Assembly: GCA_020852775.1 (NCBI GenBank)
Contig: JADZAD010000028.1
Coordinates: 1-16,286 of the forward strand
From: Anaerolineae bacterium
GTDB taxonomy: Bacteria; Chloroflexota; Anaerolineae; Aggregatilineales; UBA3940
Reading direction: 5' to 3'
DNA: 16,286 nucleotides
Part shown: piece by piece, positions 6,275 through 14,874 of the stretch
Numbering within the stretch: the first letter of the stretch is position 1
Layout: the number at the start of each line of letters is the position of its first letter
Notes under the pieces: generated by a model
Seen by the model: the letters and a program-made list of their open reading frames with translations, nothing else
The model's database searches: none
Told to the model about the DNA's origin: nothing
Translations under genes and position numbers: made by a program

Positions 6275-7396
6275 GTGGCCCGGCGCGGCCTGGTTCTGTT
6301 CTTCACGCTCGGCGTCTCCCTGCAGGACTGGGCGAAGGCCGGGTTCCTCACGCGGGAGGCCGCCTATTTCCGCCGCCTCGCTGAGCACGTTGGCCCGGTC
6401 ACCTTCATCACCTACGGCGGCGATGAAGACCTTGTGCTGGCGGAGGCCATCCACCCGATCCGGCTGCTCAACAACCCCGAACGCCTCTCCCCGGAGCAGT
6501 TCCTGCGGCGTGCACCGGCGCTTTACCGTGAAGTTCTCACAGAGGTTGCCATCGCCCGCAGCAACCAGATCAAAGGCTCCGAAGCGGTGCTCGCGGCCCG
6601 CATACTGGCCGGGGCCTTCCCGGTGATCCGCGGCGGCTACCTGCTCTCACGCTTCACGACCGGGCAGCGGCCCTCGCTGCGGTTACGCTTCGGGCTGTGG
6701 CGCTACGAAGCACGCCTGTTCCACCGGGCAGGCCATCTGTTCCTGCCCACCGCCGAGGACGCCGCCAGCGCCCGGCGCTGGTACGCCCTGCCACCACGCC
6801 GCCTGACCGTACTGCCCAACTTCATCGATACCGACCACTTCCGCCCGTTCCCGGAGATTGCGCCACAACCGGGGCTGATCGGCTTTGTCGGGCGTTTCGC
6901 CCCGCAGAAGAACCTCGAAGCGCTGATCGAGGCTGCCGCCGGGATGAAGGACGTGCGCCTGCGCCTGATCGGTGATGGCCCCCTGCGTGAGCCGCTGGCC
7001 CGGCTGGCCGCTGAGAAGCGTATCCAGATCGAGATGCCCGGCGTAGTGCCACAGGCTGACCTGCCGCGCCTGCTGGCAGAGTGTGACCTGTTCGTGCTGC
7101 CTTCACTCTACGAGGGGCTGCCCAAGGCGCTGATGGAGGCGATGTCGATGGGGCTGCCGGTGGTGGCAACCCCGGTGCATGGCAGTGAGCGGCTGGTATG
7201 CCACGACCAGACCGGCTACCGGTGCGACGATCCCTCACCCGAGGCGATCCGCCGGGCGCTCGTGACCGCGCTCAGCCAGCCCGACCGCCGGGCGCGGGTT
7301 GGCGCGGCGGCGCGTGAAGCCATCCGGGCCGGGTATTCCCTCGACTCCGTCCTCGCTATCGAGGTGGCCACTTACAGGAGGCTCGGCCTTGTCTGA
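6275..7396 (+). CDS. Glycosyltransferase, GT4 type (GT-B fold)
   Basis: A 373-residue GT-B glycosyltransferase transferring a sugar from a nucleotide donor, probably at the cytoplasmic face of the membrane. The C-terminal donor domain begins at GFVGRFAPQKNLEALIEA (203-220), has LIGDGP (231-236), and the E-x7-E donor motif in YEGLPKALMEAMSMG (E280 and E288), followed by PVVATPVHGSERLV. The N-terminal half is more divergent and gives no acceptor clue. The GTG start lies 3 bp after the methyltransferase stop with an AGGGG upstream, so translation is coupled. Family is clear; donor and acceptor are unknown. Confidence 0.9.
   Translation: MARRGLVLFFTLGVSLQDWAKAGFLTREAAYFRRLAEHVGPVTFITYGGDEDLVLAEAIHPIRLLNNPERLSPEQFLRRAPALYREVLTEVAIARSNQIKGSEAVLAARILAGAFPVIRGGYLLSRFTTGQRPSLRLRFGLWRYEARLFHRAGHLFLPTAEDAASARRWYALPPRRLTVLPNFIDTDHFRPFPEIAPQPGLIGFVGRFAPQKNLEALIEAAAGMKDVRLRLIGDGPLREPLARLAAEKRIQIEMPGVVPQADLPRLLAECDLFVLPSLYEGLPKALMEAMSMGLPVVATPVHGSERLVCHDQTGYRCDDPSPEAIRRALVTALSQPDRRARVGAAAREAIRAGYSLDSVLAIEVATYRRLGLV
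7376..7381 (+). promoter_or_regulatory. Ribosome binding site that fixes a TTG start
   Basis: AGGAGG ends 7 bases before a TTG at 7389. No ATG or GTG start with a comparable site exists in that frame, so this full Shine-Dalgarno sequence places the start of the GT2 gene at TTG 7389. Confidence 0.8.
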
Positions 7397-8342
7397 TCAG
7401 CCGCTTGTCTCAGTTGTGATCGCGGTCTACAACAGTGGTGAAACCGGGCTGGCCCCTGCGCTTGCCTCCCTGCAGGCCCAGACCCTGAGCGGCGTCGAGG
7501 TGATCATCGTCGATGACGGCTCAACGGACGAGACCCCGGTTTACCTGGCAGCGCTGGATTTCCCTGGCCTGCGTGTGCAGCGCCTTGAGGCCAACCGGGG
7601 GCAGGCGGCGGCGCTCAATGCCGGGATCCGGCTGGCACGCGGGCGTTACATCGCCCGGCATGACGCCGACGACATCTCCGCGCCTGAACGCCTCGAACGG
7701 CAGGCGGCGTTTCTGGACGCCAACCCCAATGTCGCGCTGCTTGGTTCGCAGGTCGAGTGGCTCGACGCGGTGGGGCGGCTGGTGCGCCGCTTCGATTACC
7801 CGCTGACGCATGAGGCGATCGCCGCGCAACTGCGCGAGAAGAACAGCTTCGCACACGGCTCGGTGATGTTCCGGCGTGAGGTGGCCGAAGCGGTGGGCCT
7901 GTACCGCGAACCCTTCCGGCTGGCGCAGGATTACGATCTCTGGCTGCGGCTCTGTGAACACGCACAGGCAGCCAACGTGCCGGATGTGCTCTACCGGATG
8001 CGCTTCAGCCCGGGGATGGCCAGCCTGCGCCGCAACACCGAGCAGAACGCTTACGCCGCGCTTGCGCGCCAACTGGCAACTGAACGCTCTGAGCAGGGCG
8101 CGGAATCGACCGACTTGGAAGCCGCGGCCCAGGCGATCCGGGAGCGCTTCGCGCGGATGCCCGCGCTGGCCCGGCGGCGCGCCGAAGCCGCCAATTACGC
8201 CGCATGGGCCGACCGGTTGACGTGGTGGGGGGGCGATGCCGCACGGCAGGCGTGGCCGGTCTGGGCGCTGGGGATGCGCCGCTGGCCCTTCACGGTGGCG
8301 CTGTGGAAACATGCTGCGCGCCGCCTGCTGCGGAGGCGCTGA
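7389..8342 (+). CDS. Glycosyltransferase family 2 (GT-A fold)
   Basis: A 317-residue inverting-type GT2 enzyme. The N-terminus PLVSVVIAVYNSG (5-17) is the classic GT2 opening strand, followed by IIVDDGSTDET (39-49), RGQAAALNAG (70-79), the metal/nucleotide-binding DADD (92-95) and QDYDLWLRL (180-188) at the catalytic-base position. The last 100 residues are helical, rich in Ala and Arg, and end in a very basic RRLLRRR tail, possibly a membrane-surface contact. The TTG start overlaps the preceding gene by 8 bp; a start at 7299 would add 30 residues and overlap by nearly 100 bp, with no ribosome binding site. The gene ends overlapping the next start by one base. Confidence 0.9.
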   Translation: MSDQPLVSVVIAVYNSGETGLAPALASLQAQTLSGVEVIIVDDGSTDETPVYLAALDFPGLRVQRLEANRGQAAALNAGIRLARGRYIARHDADDISAPERLERQAAFLDANPNVALLGSQVEWLDAVGRLVRRFDYPLTHEAIAAQLREKNSFAHGSVMFRREVAEAVGLYREPFRLAQDYDLWLRLCEHAQAANVPDVLYRMRFSPGMASLRRNTEQNAYAALARQLATERSEQGAESTDLEAAAQAIRERFARMPALARRRAEAANYAAWADRLTWWGGDAARQAWPVWALGMRRWPFTVALWKHAARRLLRRR

Positions 8343-9562
8343 TGAGGTCCGAAGACGTTCCGGCGGAGAAGATACGGCTGGCGTACATCCTGCAGGATTT
8401 TCACATCGGCGGGATGGAGACGTGGATCTACCGGCTGGCCTCACGCCTGCGCGACCGCTATGACCTGACCTTTGTTGCCACCGAAGTCGAGGAGATCACG
8501 CCGCGCTTTCACGCACTGGGCGAGGCCATCTACGTCGGGCATGACTGGCTCCGTCTGGTACGCCTGCTGCGCCGTAAGCGCATCCAGGTGGTGCAGTACG
8601 GTAACGTGCGCCTGTACGCTGACTGTGCTCTCGCAGCGGGTGTGCCGGTAGTGGTCGAGCGCACGGACGGGCTGCGCAGCGGCGTCGCGCTGCGCTCCAA
8701 GCGCGGGCTGGACGCGGTCGTGGCCTCGACGCGCAGTACGATCGAGCCAATTGCGCGCCTGATCCCGCGGAAGAAGATTCACCTGATCTATAACGGCATC
8801 GACCTCGCGGAGCTGGACACTACGCCGCCGGATCGGCTGGACTTTGGCCCGGAGCACATCGTGATCGGGCGGGTGTCGCGCTTCGGCGCGGGGAAGAATC
8901 TCGGCCTGCTGATCGACGCCGTCCGGGCGCTTGCGCGGCGCTATCCGCAGGTACGGCTGGTGCTGGTGGGCGACAACTCACGCATCCCCGGCGCACCCGA
9001 CGAGATGTCACTCCTGCGGGAACGCGCACGCGGCCTTGAGGAGTTCATCCGCTTCACCGGGCACGTGGAGCAGCCCGAAGCGCTGATCCGTGGCTTTGAC
9101 ATCGGCGCGTGTGTCTCTCGCCCGAACAACGAAGGCATTCCGAACTCCCTGCTGGAGAGCATGGCGGCGCGCCAGCCGGTCGTGGCAACCGCGGTGGACG
9201 ACATCCCGGAACTGGTTGAGGACGGCGTCAACGGCCTGCTGATCGCGGATAATGACCTCGCGGGTCTGGTCGCCGCGCTGGAGCGGCTGATCGCTGATCC
9301 CATGTTGCGGGCGCGGCTGGGTGCCGCCGGGCGGGCGACCATCGAGCGCTCGTTTAACCTCGATGTGCAGGCGGAGCGATACGATGCGCTATTCCGCGGC
9401 CTGCTGGAAACGCCGCGCGCGCCCAGCGTAATCGTGCTCCGCCGTCTCCGCTTCTCACTGGAACTCACTGCCCGGATTGCCCTCGAAAGCTCGCCCGGGC
9501 GCGCCATCAGCCGGTTCGCCGCCCGCGCGCGTGGCAAGCTGGCCCGCCTCCTCCAGAGCTGA
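8342..9562 (+). CDS. Glycosyltransferase, GT4 type (GT-B fold)
   Basis: A 406-residue GT-B glycosyltransferase. The N-terminal domain opens with IRLAYILQDFHIGGMETWIYRL (11-32), where the GGMETW glycine loop is the usual acceptor-side motif. The donor domain has VIGRVSRFGAGKNLGLLIDAV (174-194), LVLVGDN (206-212) and the E-x7-E motif in NEGIPNSLLESMAARQP (E264 and E272), then DDIPELVEDGVNGLL. A basic C-terminal tail follows. The ATG at 8342 shares a base with the preceding TGA and has GGAGG at 8332-8336; an in-frame ATG at 8204 lies inside the GT2 gene and is rejected. It is the last gene of the cassette. Specificity is unknown. Confidence 0.9.
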   Translation: MRSEDVPAEKIRLAYILQDFHIGGMETWIYRLASRLRDRYDLTFVATEVEEITPRFHALGEAIYVGHDWLRLVRLLRRKRIQVVQYGNVRLYADCALAAGVPVVVERTDGLRSGVALRSKRGLDAVVASTRSTIEPIARLIPRKKIHLIYNGIDLAELDTTPPDRLDFGPEHIVIGRVSRFGAGKNLGLLIDAVRALARRYPQVRLVLVGDNSRIPGAPDEMSLLRERARGLEEFIRFTGHVEQPEALIRGFDIGACVSRPNNEGIPNSLLESMAARQPVVATAVDDIPELVEDGVNGLLIADNDLAGLVAALERLIADPMLRARLGAAGRATIERSFNLDVQAERYDALFRGLLETPRAPSVIVLRRLRFSLELTARIALESSPGRAISRFAARARGKLARLLQS

Positions 9563-9579
9563 AGACGCCGTGCTCTGGA
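9552..9579 (+). terminator. Hairpin at the end of the glycosyltransferase cassette
   Basis: TCCAGAGC (9552-9559) and GCTCTGGA (9572-9579) make a perfect 8-bp stem with a 12-base loop, the loop beginning with the TGA stop of the last GT4 gene. No clear T-run follows, so it may be a weak or rho-assisted terminator, or a 3'-end stabiliser. Confidence 0.4.
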
Positions 9580-9654
9580 ATACCGACTGTGTTTCATGCT
9601 ATCCTTCTACCATCGCCAATTCAGACAGGCAGATGACCAGAGGGGCAGACCATC

Positions 9655-10911
9655 ATGATCGACCTTGAACAGATCGGCAGGCAGGCGCGCCGCGCCGTAC
9701 AGGTGCTCGCTACCGCGCCGACCTCGCAGAAGAACGCCGCACTGACGGCCATCGCGGATGCGCTGATCACACGGCAGGTGGACATCCTCGCAGCGAACGC
9801 GCAGGATGTCGCCGAAGCCCGCGCGGGTGGCCTCACAGATGCGCTGATCGACCGCCTGACGCTGACCCCCGCCCGGCTGGAGGGGATCGCGGCGGATGTG
9901 CGCAAGGTTGTCGAACTGCCTGACCCGGTCGGGATGCGCTTCGATGAGCGCACCCTGCCCAATGGCCTGCACCTCTATAAGCAGCGCACTCCGATGGGTG
10001 TGCTCGGTGTGATCTACGAGTCCCGCCCGAATGTCACGGTGGATGTGGCGGCGCTGGCCCTGAAGAGTGGCAACGGCGCGATCCTGCGCGGCGGCAAAGA
10101 AACGCTGCGCTCGAACATCGCGCTCTGTGGGGTGGTGCAGCACGGGCTGGCACAGGCTGGCCTTCCGGCAGAGTGCGTCCAGTATATCGAGGACACCTCG
10201 CGTGAATACGTCCTCGGCCTGCTTCGCCTGAGCGCGTATGTCGATATGATCATCCCCCGCGGCGGGGCCGGGCTGCACGACTTCTGCCGCGAGAATGCCA
10301 CCATCCCGGTGATTACCGGCGGGTTGGGGATCTGCCACCTGTTCGTCGATGATACCGCCGATCTCGACCGCTCTGTTGACGTGATCCACAATGCCAAGAC
10401 GCAGCGCCCCTCGGTGTGCAACGCGCTTGATACGGCGTTGGTGCACCGCACGGTCGCGCGGGAGTTCCTGCCCCGGCTGGTTGAGCGGCTGGACAGAGAC
10501 GGCGTAGTCTTCAAAGCCGAGCCCGGCGCGTATGAGATCGTCGGTGGTATGCCGGGCGTCGAGGCGGCACAGGATGGCGACTTCGACACTGAGTGGATGG
10601 CGCTGATCCTCGGCCTGAAGGTTGTGGACGGGCTGGATCAGGCGATCGAACACATCCGCCAGCACAGCACCGGCCATTCCGACGGCATCCTCACCCGCAC
10701 GCAGGCCCATGCCGATGCCTTCGTGCAGAGGGTGGACTCAGCGGCGGTGTACGTCAACGCCTCGACGCGCTTCACGGATGGGGCGCAGTTCGGGCTGGGC
10801 GCGGAGGTGGCGATCAGCACCCAGCGGCTGCATGCGCGTGGCCCGATGGCGCTTGAAGAACTGACCACCTACAAGTGGGTCGGGATCGGCGATATGCACG
10901 TCCGGGCGTAG
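9655..10911 (+). CDS. proA: Glutamate-5-semialdehyde dehydrogenase (gamma-glutamyl phosphate reductase)
   Basis: A 418-residue ProA, the usual length. It reduces gamma-glutamyl phosphate to glutamate-5-semialdehyde with NADPH, the second step of proline synthesis from glutamate, in the cytoplasm. Visible marks are the N-terminal helical start, LYKQRTPMGVLGVIYESRPN (108-127), SGNGAILRGGKE (138-149), PRGGAGL (201-207), and the catalytic cysteine C255 in KTQRPSVCNALDT. The C-terminal part has GHSD-like HSTGHSDGI and STRFTDGAQFGLGAEVAIST. An AGAGGGG site precedes the ATG. proB, the usual partner, is not in this window. The promoter is unclear: an extended -10-like TGCTATCCT sits about 50 bases upstream. 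It ends 5 bp from the stop of the convergent ABC-F gene. Confidence 0.96.
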   Translation: MIDLEQIGRQARRAVQVLATAPTSQKNAALTAIADALITRQVDILAANAQDVAEARAGGLTDALIDRLTLTPARLEGIAADVRKVVELPDPVGMRFDERTLPNGLHLYKQRTPMGVLGVIYESRPNVTVDVAALALKSGNGAILRGGKETLRSNIALCGVVQHGLAQAGLPAECVQYIEDTSREYVLGLLRLSAYVDMIIPRGGAGLHDFCRENATIPVITGGLGICHLFVDDTADLDRSVDVIHNAKTQRPSVCNALDTALVHRTVAREFLPRLVERLDRDGVVFKAEPGAYEIVGGMPGVEAAQDGDFDTEWMALILGLKVVDGLDQAIEHIRQHSTGHSDGILTRTQAHADAFVQRVDSAAVYVNASTRFTDGAQFGLGAEVAISTQRLHARGPMALEELTTYKWVGIGDMHVRA

Positions 10912-10916
10912 CCCCC

Positions 10917-12563
<1,647 letters not shown>

Positions 12564-12596
12564 CGATGCCTCTCGCCATGACCAAACATAAGACGC

Positions 12597-12618
12597 CCGG
12601 CCGGGGTTTTCCGGCGGG
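12597..12618 (-). promoter_or_regulatory. GC-rich hairpin in the ABC-F leader
   Basis: Positions 12597-12604 pair with 12611-12618 in 7 of 8 places around a 6-base loop. On the minus strand it lies about 20 bases before the ribosome binding site and is followed by CGTCTTATGTTT, a T-rich stretch. It could be an attenuator, though the T-run is broken. Confidence 0.4.
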
Positions 12619-12698
12619 AACACTGGGCTCCATACAGCGGCTCACGGAGCATCACCGGCGGGTTGTGCTGAGGTGGGAGAGTGCGCGAGCGCGTATGG

Positions 12699-12722
12699 CT
12701 ACAGAGAGGTATCGGGGCGCAT
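12699..12722 (-). CDS. Possible 7-codon leader peptide upstream of the ABC-F gene
   Basis: On the minus strand, ATG at 12722 opens MRPDTSL and stops at TAG (12699-12701). It sits about 25 bases into the predicted leader transcript, with a weak AGG upstream. Short leader peptides control several ABC-F resistance genes in Firmicutes and Actinobacteria, but such tiny frames also occur by chance. Very tentative. Confidence 0.15.
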   Translation of the reverse strand: MRPDTSL

Positions 12723-12751
12723 CAGAACCTGCTTCGTTAGTGGTGAAGCTC

Positions 12752-12780
12752 AGTATAGCGGCCACGGTAAGGAGGCGCAA
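12752..12780 (-). promoter_or_regulatory. Candidate promoter of the ABC-F gene
   Basis: On the minus strand TTGCGC (12775-12780) and TATACT (12752-12757) are 17 bp apart. Transcription would begin near 12745, giving a leader of about 180 nt before the ATG at 12563. The -35 box matches consensus at only three positions, but the spacing and -10 are good. Confidence 0.5.
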
Positions 12781-12783
12781 CGC

Positions 12784-13233
12784 TCAACCGTGAAGCCGCC
12801 GCATGACGACCACCCGGTGGTTACGAATACCGCGCAGCCGGATGATCGTGTTCGCCATGCCTGACTTGAACCTGAGGGCTAGCGGAGCCTGCCGCCAGCT
12901 GATCTCCCGGAAGCCGAAGCGCGTGTAGTACTCCGCCATGTGGTTGGCGCACTCCAGGTAGACCACCCCTGGCTGCCGGGCCAGCAGCGCCTCGATCAGC
13001 CGGGCGGCGATGCCCTGCCCGCGCCATTCGGGCAGGACAACCAGGCTGCCCAGCTCCGGCCCGTCGCGGTGTGGGCGGATCTGCCCGATGCCAATCACCT
13101 GCCCCCCTTGTTCCGCCACCATGAACTGAGGCCAGTTCAGGCTGGTCGGGTCAAGCCTTGCCTCACTGACCATCGCGCTGATGATCGGCTGGTCTGCGCC
13201 TGTCGCGGCGCGAATGCTGATGTCGCCTGCCAT
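12784..13233 (-). CDS. GNAT-family N-acetyltransferase
   Basis: A 149-residue GNAT acetyltransferase, using acetyl-CoA to acetylate an amine on an unidentified substrate. The N-terminus ISIRAATGADQPIISAMV (5-22) is a typical GNAT opening. The acetyl-CoA pyrophosphate loop is in LVVLPEWRGQGIAARLI (64-80), with R-G-Q-G-I-A at 71-76. NHMAEYYTRFGFRE (97-110) is the usual C-terminal motif B region, where the tyrosine and the turn before GF are conserved. The end, with a basic RGIRNHRVVVMRRLHG, is less typical. GAGG about 9 bases upstream supports the ATG. It starts 12 bp after the stop of the beta-repeat membrane protein, so the two are probably one operon, though no shared function is apparent. 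Confidence 0.85.
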   Translation of the reverse strand: MAGDISIRAATGADQPIISAMVSEARLDPTSLNWPQFMVAEQGGQVIGIGQIRPHRDGPELGSLVVLPEWRGQGIAARLIEALLARQPGVVYLECANHMAEYYTRFGFREISWRQAPLALRFKSGMANTIIRLRGIRNHRVVVMRRLHG

Positions 13234-13245
13234 GGTAGACGTCCT

Positions 13246-13842
13246 CTAATCGGTGGGGTTGGGTTGCAGCGCGGGGGGTAATGCGCTGAACGGTGAGCCG
13301 CCCAGTGAGGCCTCGAGCGCGATCAGACGCTGTTGTACTTCGCTGATCGTACCGCTGAGAGGCGTATCCGCGACGGCAATCGATACCGGCTGCTCAATGT
13401 ATACCGGGACGGCAGCATTCACCGGGAAGACCTCGTCGATGTCCACGTTGGCCGTCAGGTCAATCGGGATTGTGGTCTTGATCGGCACATCGAGGTCGAT
13501 CACGCCGAATAGACGTGTGTTGACCGGGACGGTCACGGTGGTATCAATATCGATGTCCTGCCGGAGGCGGACCGGAATGGTCACCCGGACGGGGAGCTCC
13601 GTATCGAGCGCGATCGTGTTATCGACCACGAACGTGTACTCGAACACCTGCCCGCGGAAGCCTTCCAGCACAGCGATCGCATCGCTGACCCCCTGGCGCG
13701 CCACCTGCCGCGCCAGCAGAAGCTGCTGGATGATTACCAGGTTCAGCACCAGCGAGACGATCAGCAGCGCCCACTGGGCGATACCCGCCACCTCCCGCAG
13801 CGAAAATCCTGCCCGGCTGTCGTCCTGCTTGTCTTCTGGCAT
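13246..13842 (-). CDS. Single-pass membrane protein with an alternating beta-repeat domain, unknown function
   Basis: A 198-residue protein I do not recognise as a named family. A charged head (MPEDKQDDSR) is followed by one strong transmembrane helix at about residues 20-44 (WALLIVSLVLNLVIIQQLLLA). Next comes a short helix, then about 90 residues (68-158) of alternating hydrophobic and Asp/Thr residues punctuated by proline: LPVRVTIPV, TVTVPVN, IDLDVPIKTTIPIDL, VDIDEVFPV, AAVPVYI. This suggests stacked amphipathic beta strands in an extracytoplasmic domain. A short helix (165-180) and a proline-rich tail end the protein. There are no cysteines. The start at 13842 has GGAGG about 9 bases upstream; an in-frame start at 13911 would precede the -10 box and lacks a site. 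Confidence 0.8.
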   Translation of the reverse strand: MPEDKQDDSRAGFSLREVAGIAQWALLIVSLVLNLVIIQQLLLARQVARQGVSDAIAVLEGFRGQVFEYTFVVDNTIALDTELPVRVTIPVRLRQDIDIDTTVTVPVNTRLFGVIDLDVPIKTTIPIDLTANVDIDEVFPVNAAVPVYIEQPVSIAVADTPLSGTISEVQQRLIALEASLGGSPFSALPPALQPNPTD

Positions 13843-13885
13843 GGTTTTGTGCCTCCATCGCGTCTGGTGACCATCGCTGATCATC

Positions 13886-13891
13886 ATTATA
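13886..13891 (-). promoter_or_regulatory. -10 box upstream of the beta-repeat membrane protein
   Basis: A perfect TATAAT on the minus strand lies about 44 bases before the ATG at 13842. No convincing -35 is seen at normal spacing (TAGGTG at 17 bp), so the promoter is moderate at best. Confidence 0.45.
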
Positions 13892-13932
13892 GCCGTCTCA
13901 CAGATAGCCACCTATCCTGAAAAAGATGATAT

Positions 13933-13947
13933 TTTTGATAATCAAAA
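13933..13947. promoter_or_regulatory. AT-rich 15-bp palindrome between divergent promoters
   Basis: TTTTGAT-A-ATCAAAA is a perfect palindrome with one central base. It ends 5 bp before the -35 box of the VOC operon, in a position suited to an activator site or an UP-like element. No binding protein is identified. Confidence 0.5.
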
Positions 13948-13952
13948 TCGTA

Positions 13953-13981
13953 TTGACTGAACAGAACAGATGGTCGATAAT
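13953..13981 (+). promoter_or_regulatory. sigma70-type promoter of the tandem VOC genes
   Basis: TTGACT (13953-13958) and GATAAT (13976-13981) are separated by exactly 17 bp, each matching consensus at five of six positions. Transcription should start near 13988. An in-frame ATG at 13970 lies inside the spacer, which rules it out as the translation start. Confidence 0.78.
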
Positions 13982-14026
13982 AGACCTTATGTTCTATCTA
14001 TGAATCAATCAGAGGAGGTAGCACGG

Positions 14027-14377
14027 ATGAAGCATCACAGTATTGTCCATTTCGATCTGGTAGCAAAAGACCGTGACGCCCTGGCGCAGTTCTACCAGCA
14101 GTTATTCGGCTGGCAGTACACGCACCACGAGGAACTCAAATACACCATGCTCCGCACAGGTGGTGGGCTGGATGGCGGCATTGCCGGGCTGTCCGACCAG
14201 TCCAGCGGGCAGGTCTTCTACATCTCCACAGACGATATTGACGCTGCTCTCAGGAAGGTTATCGAGCATGGTGGCACAGTGGCTCACCCACGGGAAGACG
14301 TACCCGGCGTGGGCGAACTTGCCTACTTCAGGGACCCTACCGGGAACACGGTAGGCTTCTGGCGGGGTGAAGGGTAG
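14027..14377 (+). CDS. VOC/glyoxalase-superfamily protein (first of a tandem pair)
   Basis: A 116-residue vicinal oxygen chelate fold protein of unknown substrate. The family pattern is clear: an opening strand IVHFDLVAKD (6-15), the helix DALAQFYQQLFGWQY (17-31), a glycine-rich middle (GGGLDGGIAGL), then FYISTDDIDAALRKVIEHGGTV (64-85) and the closing FRDPTGNTVGFW (101-112). The C-terminal glutamate that is a metal ligand in glyoxalase I is absent (GNTVGFW), so classical glyoxalase I activity is unlikely. The start at 14027 is set by a full AGGAGG at 14013-14018. It is followed 65 bp later by a paralogue; the two may form a dimer or share a small-molecule role. Confidence 0.88.
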   Translation: MKHHSIVHFDLVAKDRDALAQFYQQLFGWQYTHHEELKYTMLRTGGGLDGGIAGLSDQSSGQVFYISTDDIDAALRKVIEHGGTVAHPREDVPGVGELAYFRDPTGNTVGFWRGEG

Positions 14378-14442
14378 CGTTCCGCCCGCCGTCGGGTGAA
14401 TTGGAGCCACGATATATGGCTGTTCTGATGGGAGGCAACCTG

Positions 14443-14808
14443 ATGAGTTCGCGTCAGATCGTACATGTGGAAGTCCCCGCGCTGGATATCCAGGCAGGGG
14501 TTGAGTTCTACCAGAAGGTATTCGGCTGGAGCTGTCACTACATGCCGGAGTTTCGCTATGCCACGTTCGATGCACACGGTGTCGCCGGGGGTATCGGTGA
14601 GGTCAGCGAAGGAGGATACCAGCCAGGTACTGTCGTTTTCTACGTTGAATCCGAGGATGTGGATGCCGATCTTCGGCGGGCTGAGGAACTGGGCGCCGCT
14701 GTCCTGATTCCGAAGATGGCTATCCCCGGCCAGGGATGGATTGCCGTCTTCACCGACCCCGAAGGCAACCGGATCGGCCTGTACAGACAGGGCACGGACG
14801 CCACCTGA
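14443..14808 (+). CDS. VOC/glyoxalase-superfamily protein (second of a tandem pair)
   Basis: A 121-residue VOC protein, clearly related to its upstream neighbour in length and order of motifs: IVHVEVPALD (6-15), VEFYQKVFGWSCHY (20-33), a glycine-rich loop GVAGGIGEV, VVFYVESEDVDADLRRAEELG (64-84), and VFTDPEGNRIGLYR (102-115). Sequence identity with the first copy looks moderate, so the duplication is not recent. Like the first it lacks the terminal glutamate ligand. The start at 14443 follows GGGAGG at 14430-14435 with 7-base spacing; a TTG 14 codons upstream is rejected. A strong hairpin terminates the unit just downstream. The substrate is unknown. Confidence 0.88.
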   Translation: MSSRQIVHVEVPALDIQAGVEFYQKVFGWSCHYMPEFRYATFDAHGVAGGIGEVSEGGYQPGTVVFYVESEDVDADLRRAEELGAAVLIPKMAIPGQGWIAVFTDPEGNRIGLYRQGTDAT

Positions 14809-14816
14809 ACCCACAA

Positions 14817-14862
14817 AGCCGCAGGCCGTATCCCGCAGAGAGATACGGCCTGCGGTCTGTTT
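14817..14862. terminator. Strong bidirectional terminator between the VOC pair and the WD40 gene
   Basis: The arms at 14819-14832 and 14842-14855 pair perfectly over 14 bp (CCGCAGGCCGTATC and its inverse) with a 9-base loop. The plus side is followed by TCTGTTTCC and the minus side by CTTTGTGG. The position, between two convergent genes, fits termination from both sides. Confidence 0.85.
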
Positions 14863-14874
14863 CCTGAAACTGCT

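Noticed and set aside
5462..6454. 330-codon open frame antisense to the methyltransferase
   Set aside because: The plus strand has a clear SAM-binding motif and cassette organisation; the antisense product has no domain signs.
7521..8444. Antisense frame over the GT2 gene
   Set aside because: Low-complexity Arg/Pro-rich translation typical of a shadow in GC-rich DNA.
9607..10710. 367-codon frame antisense to proA
   Set aside because: proA is full length with its catalytic cysteine; the antisense frame has no ribosome binding site or family match.
13842..13911. Longer N-terminus for the beta-repeat membrane protein
   Set aside because: The extra 23 residues would be translated from sequence that contains the TATAAT box, and the downstream ATG has a clear GGAGG.
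13970..14026. Upstream ATG for the first VOC protein
   Set aside because: It lies between the -35 and -10 boxes, upstream of the predicted transcript; AGGAGG marks the ATG at 14027.
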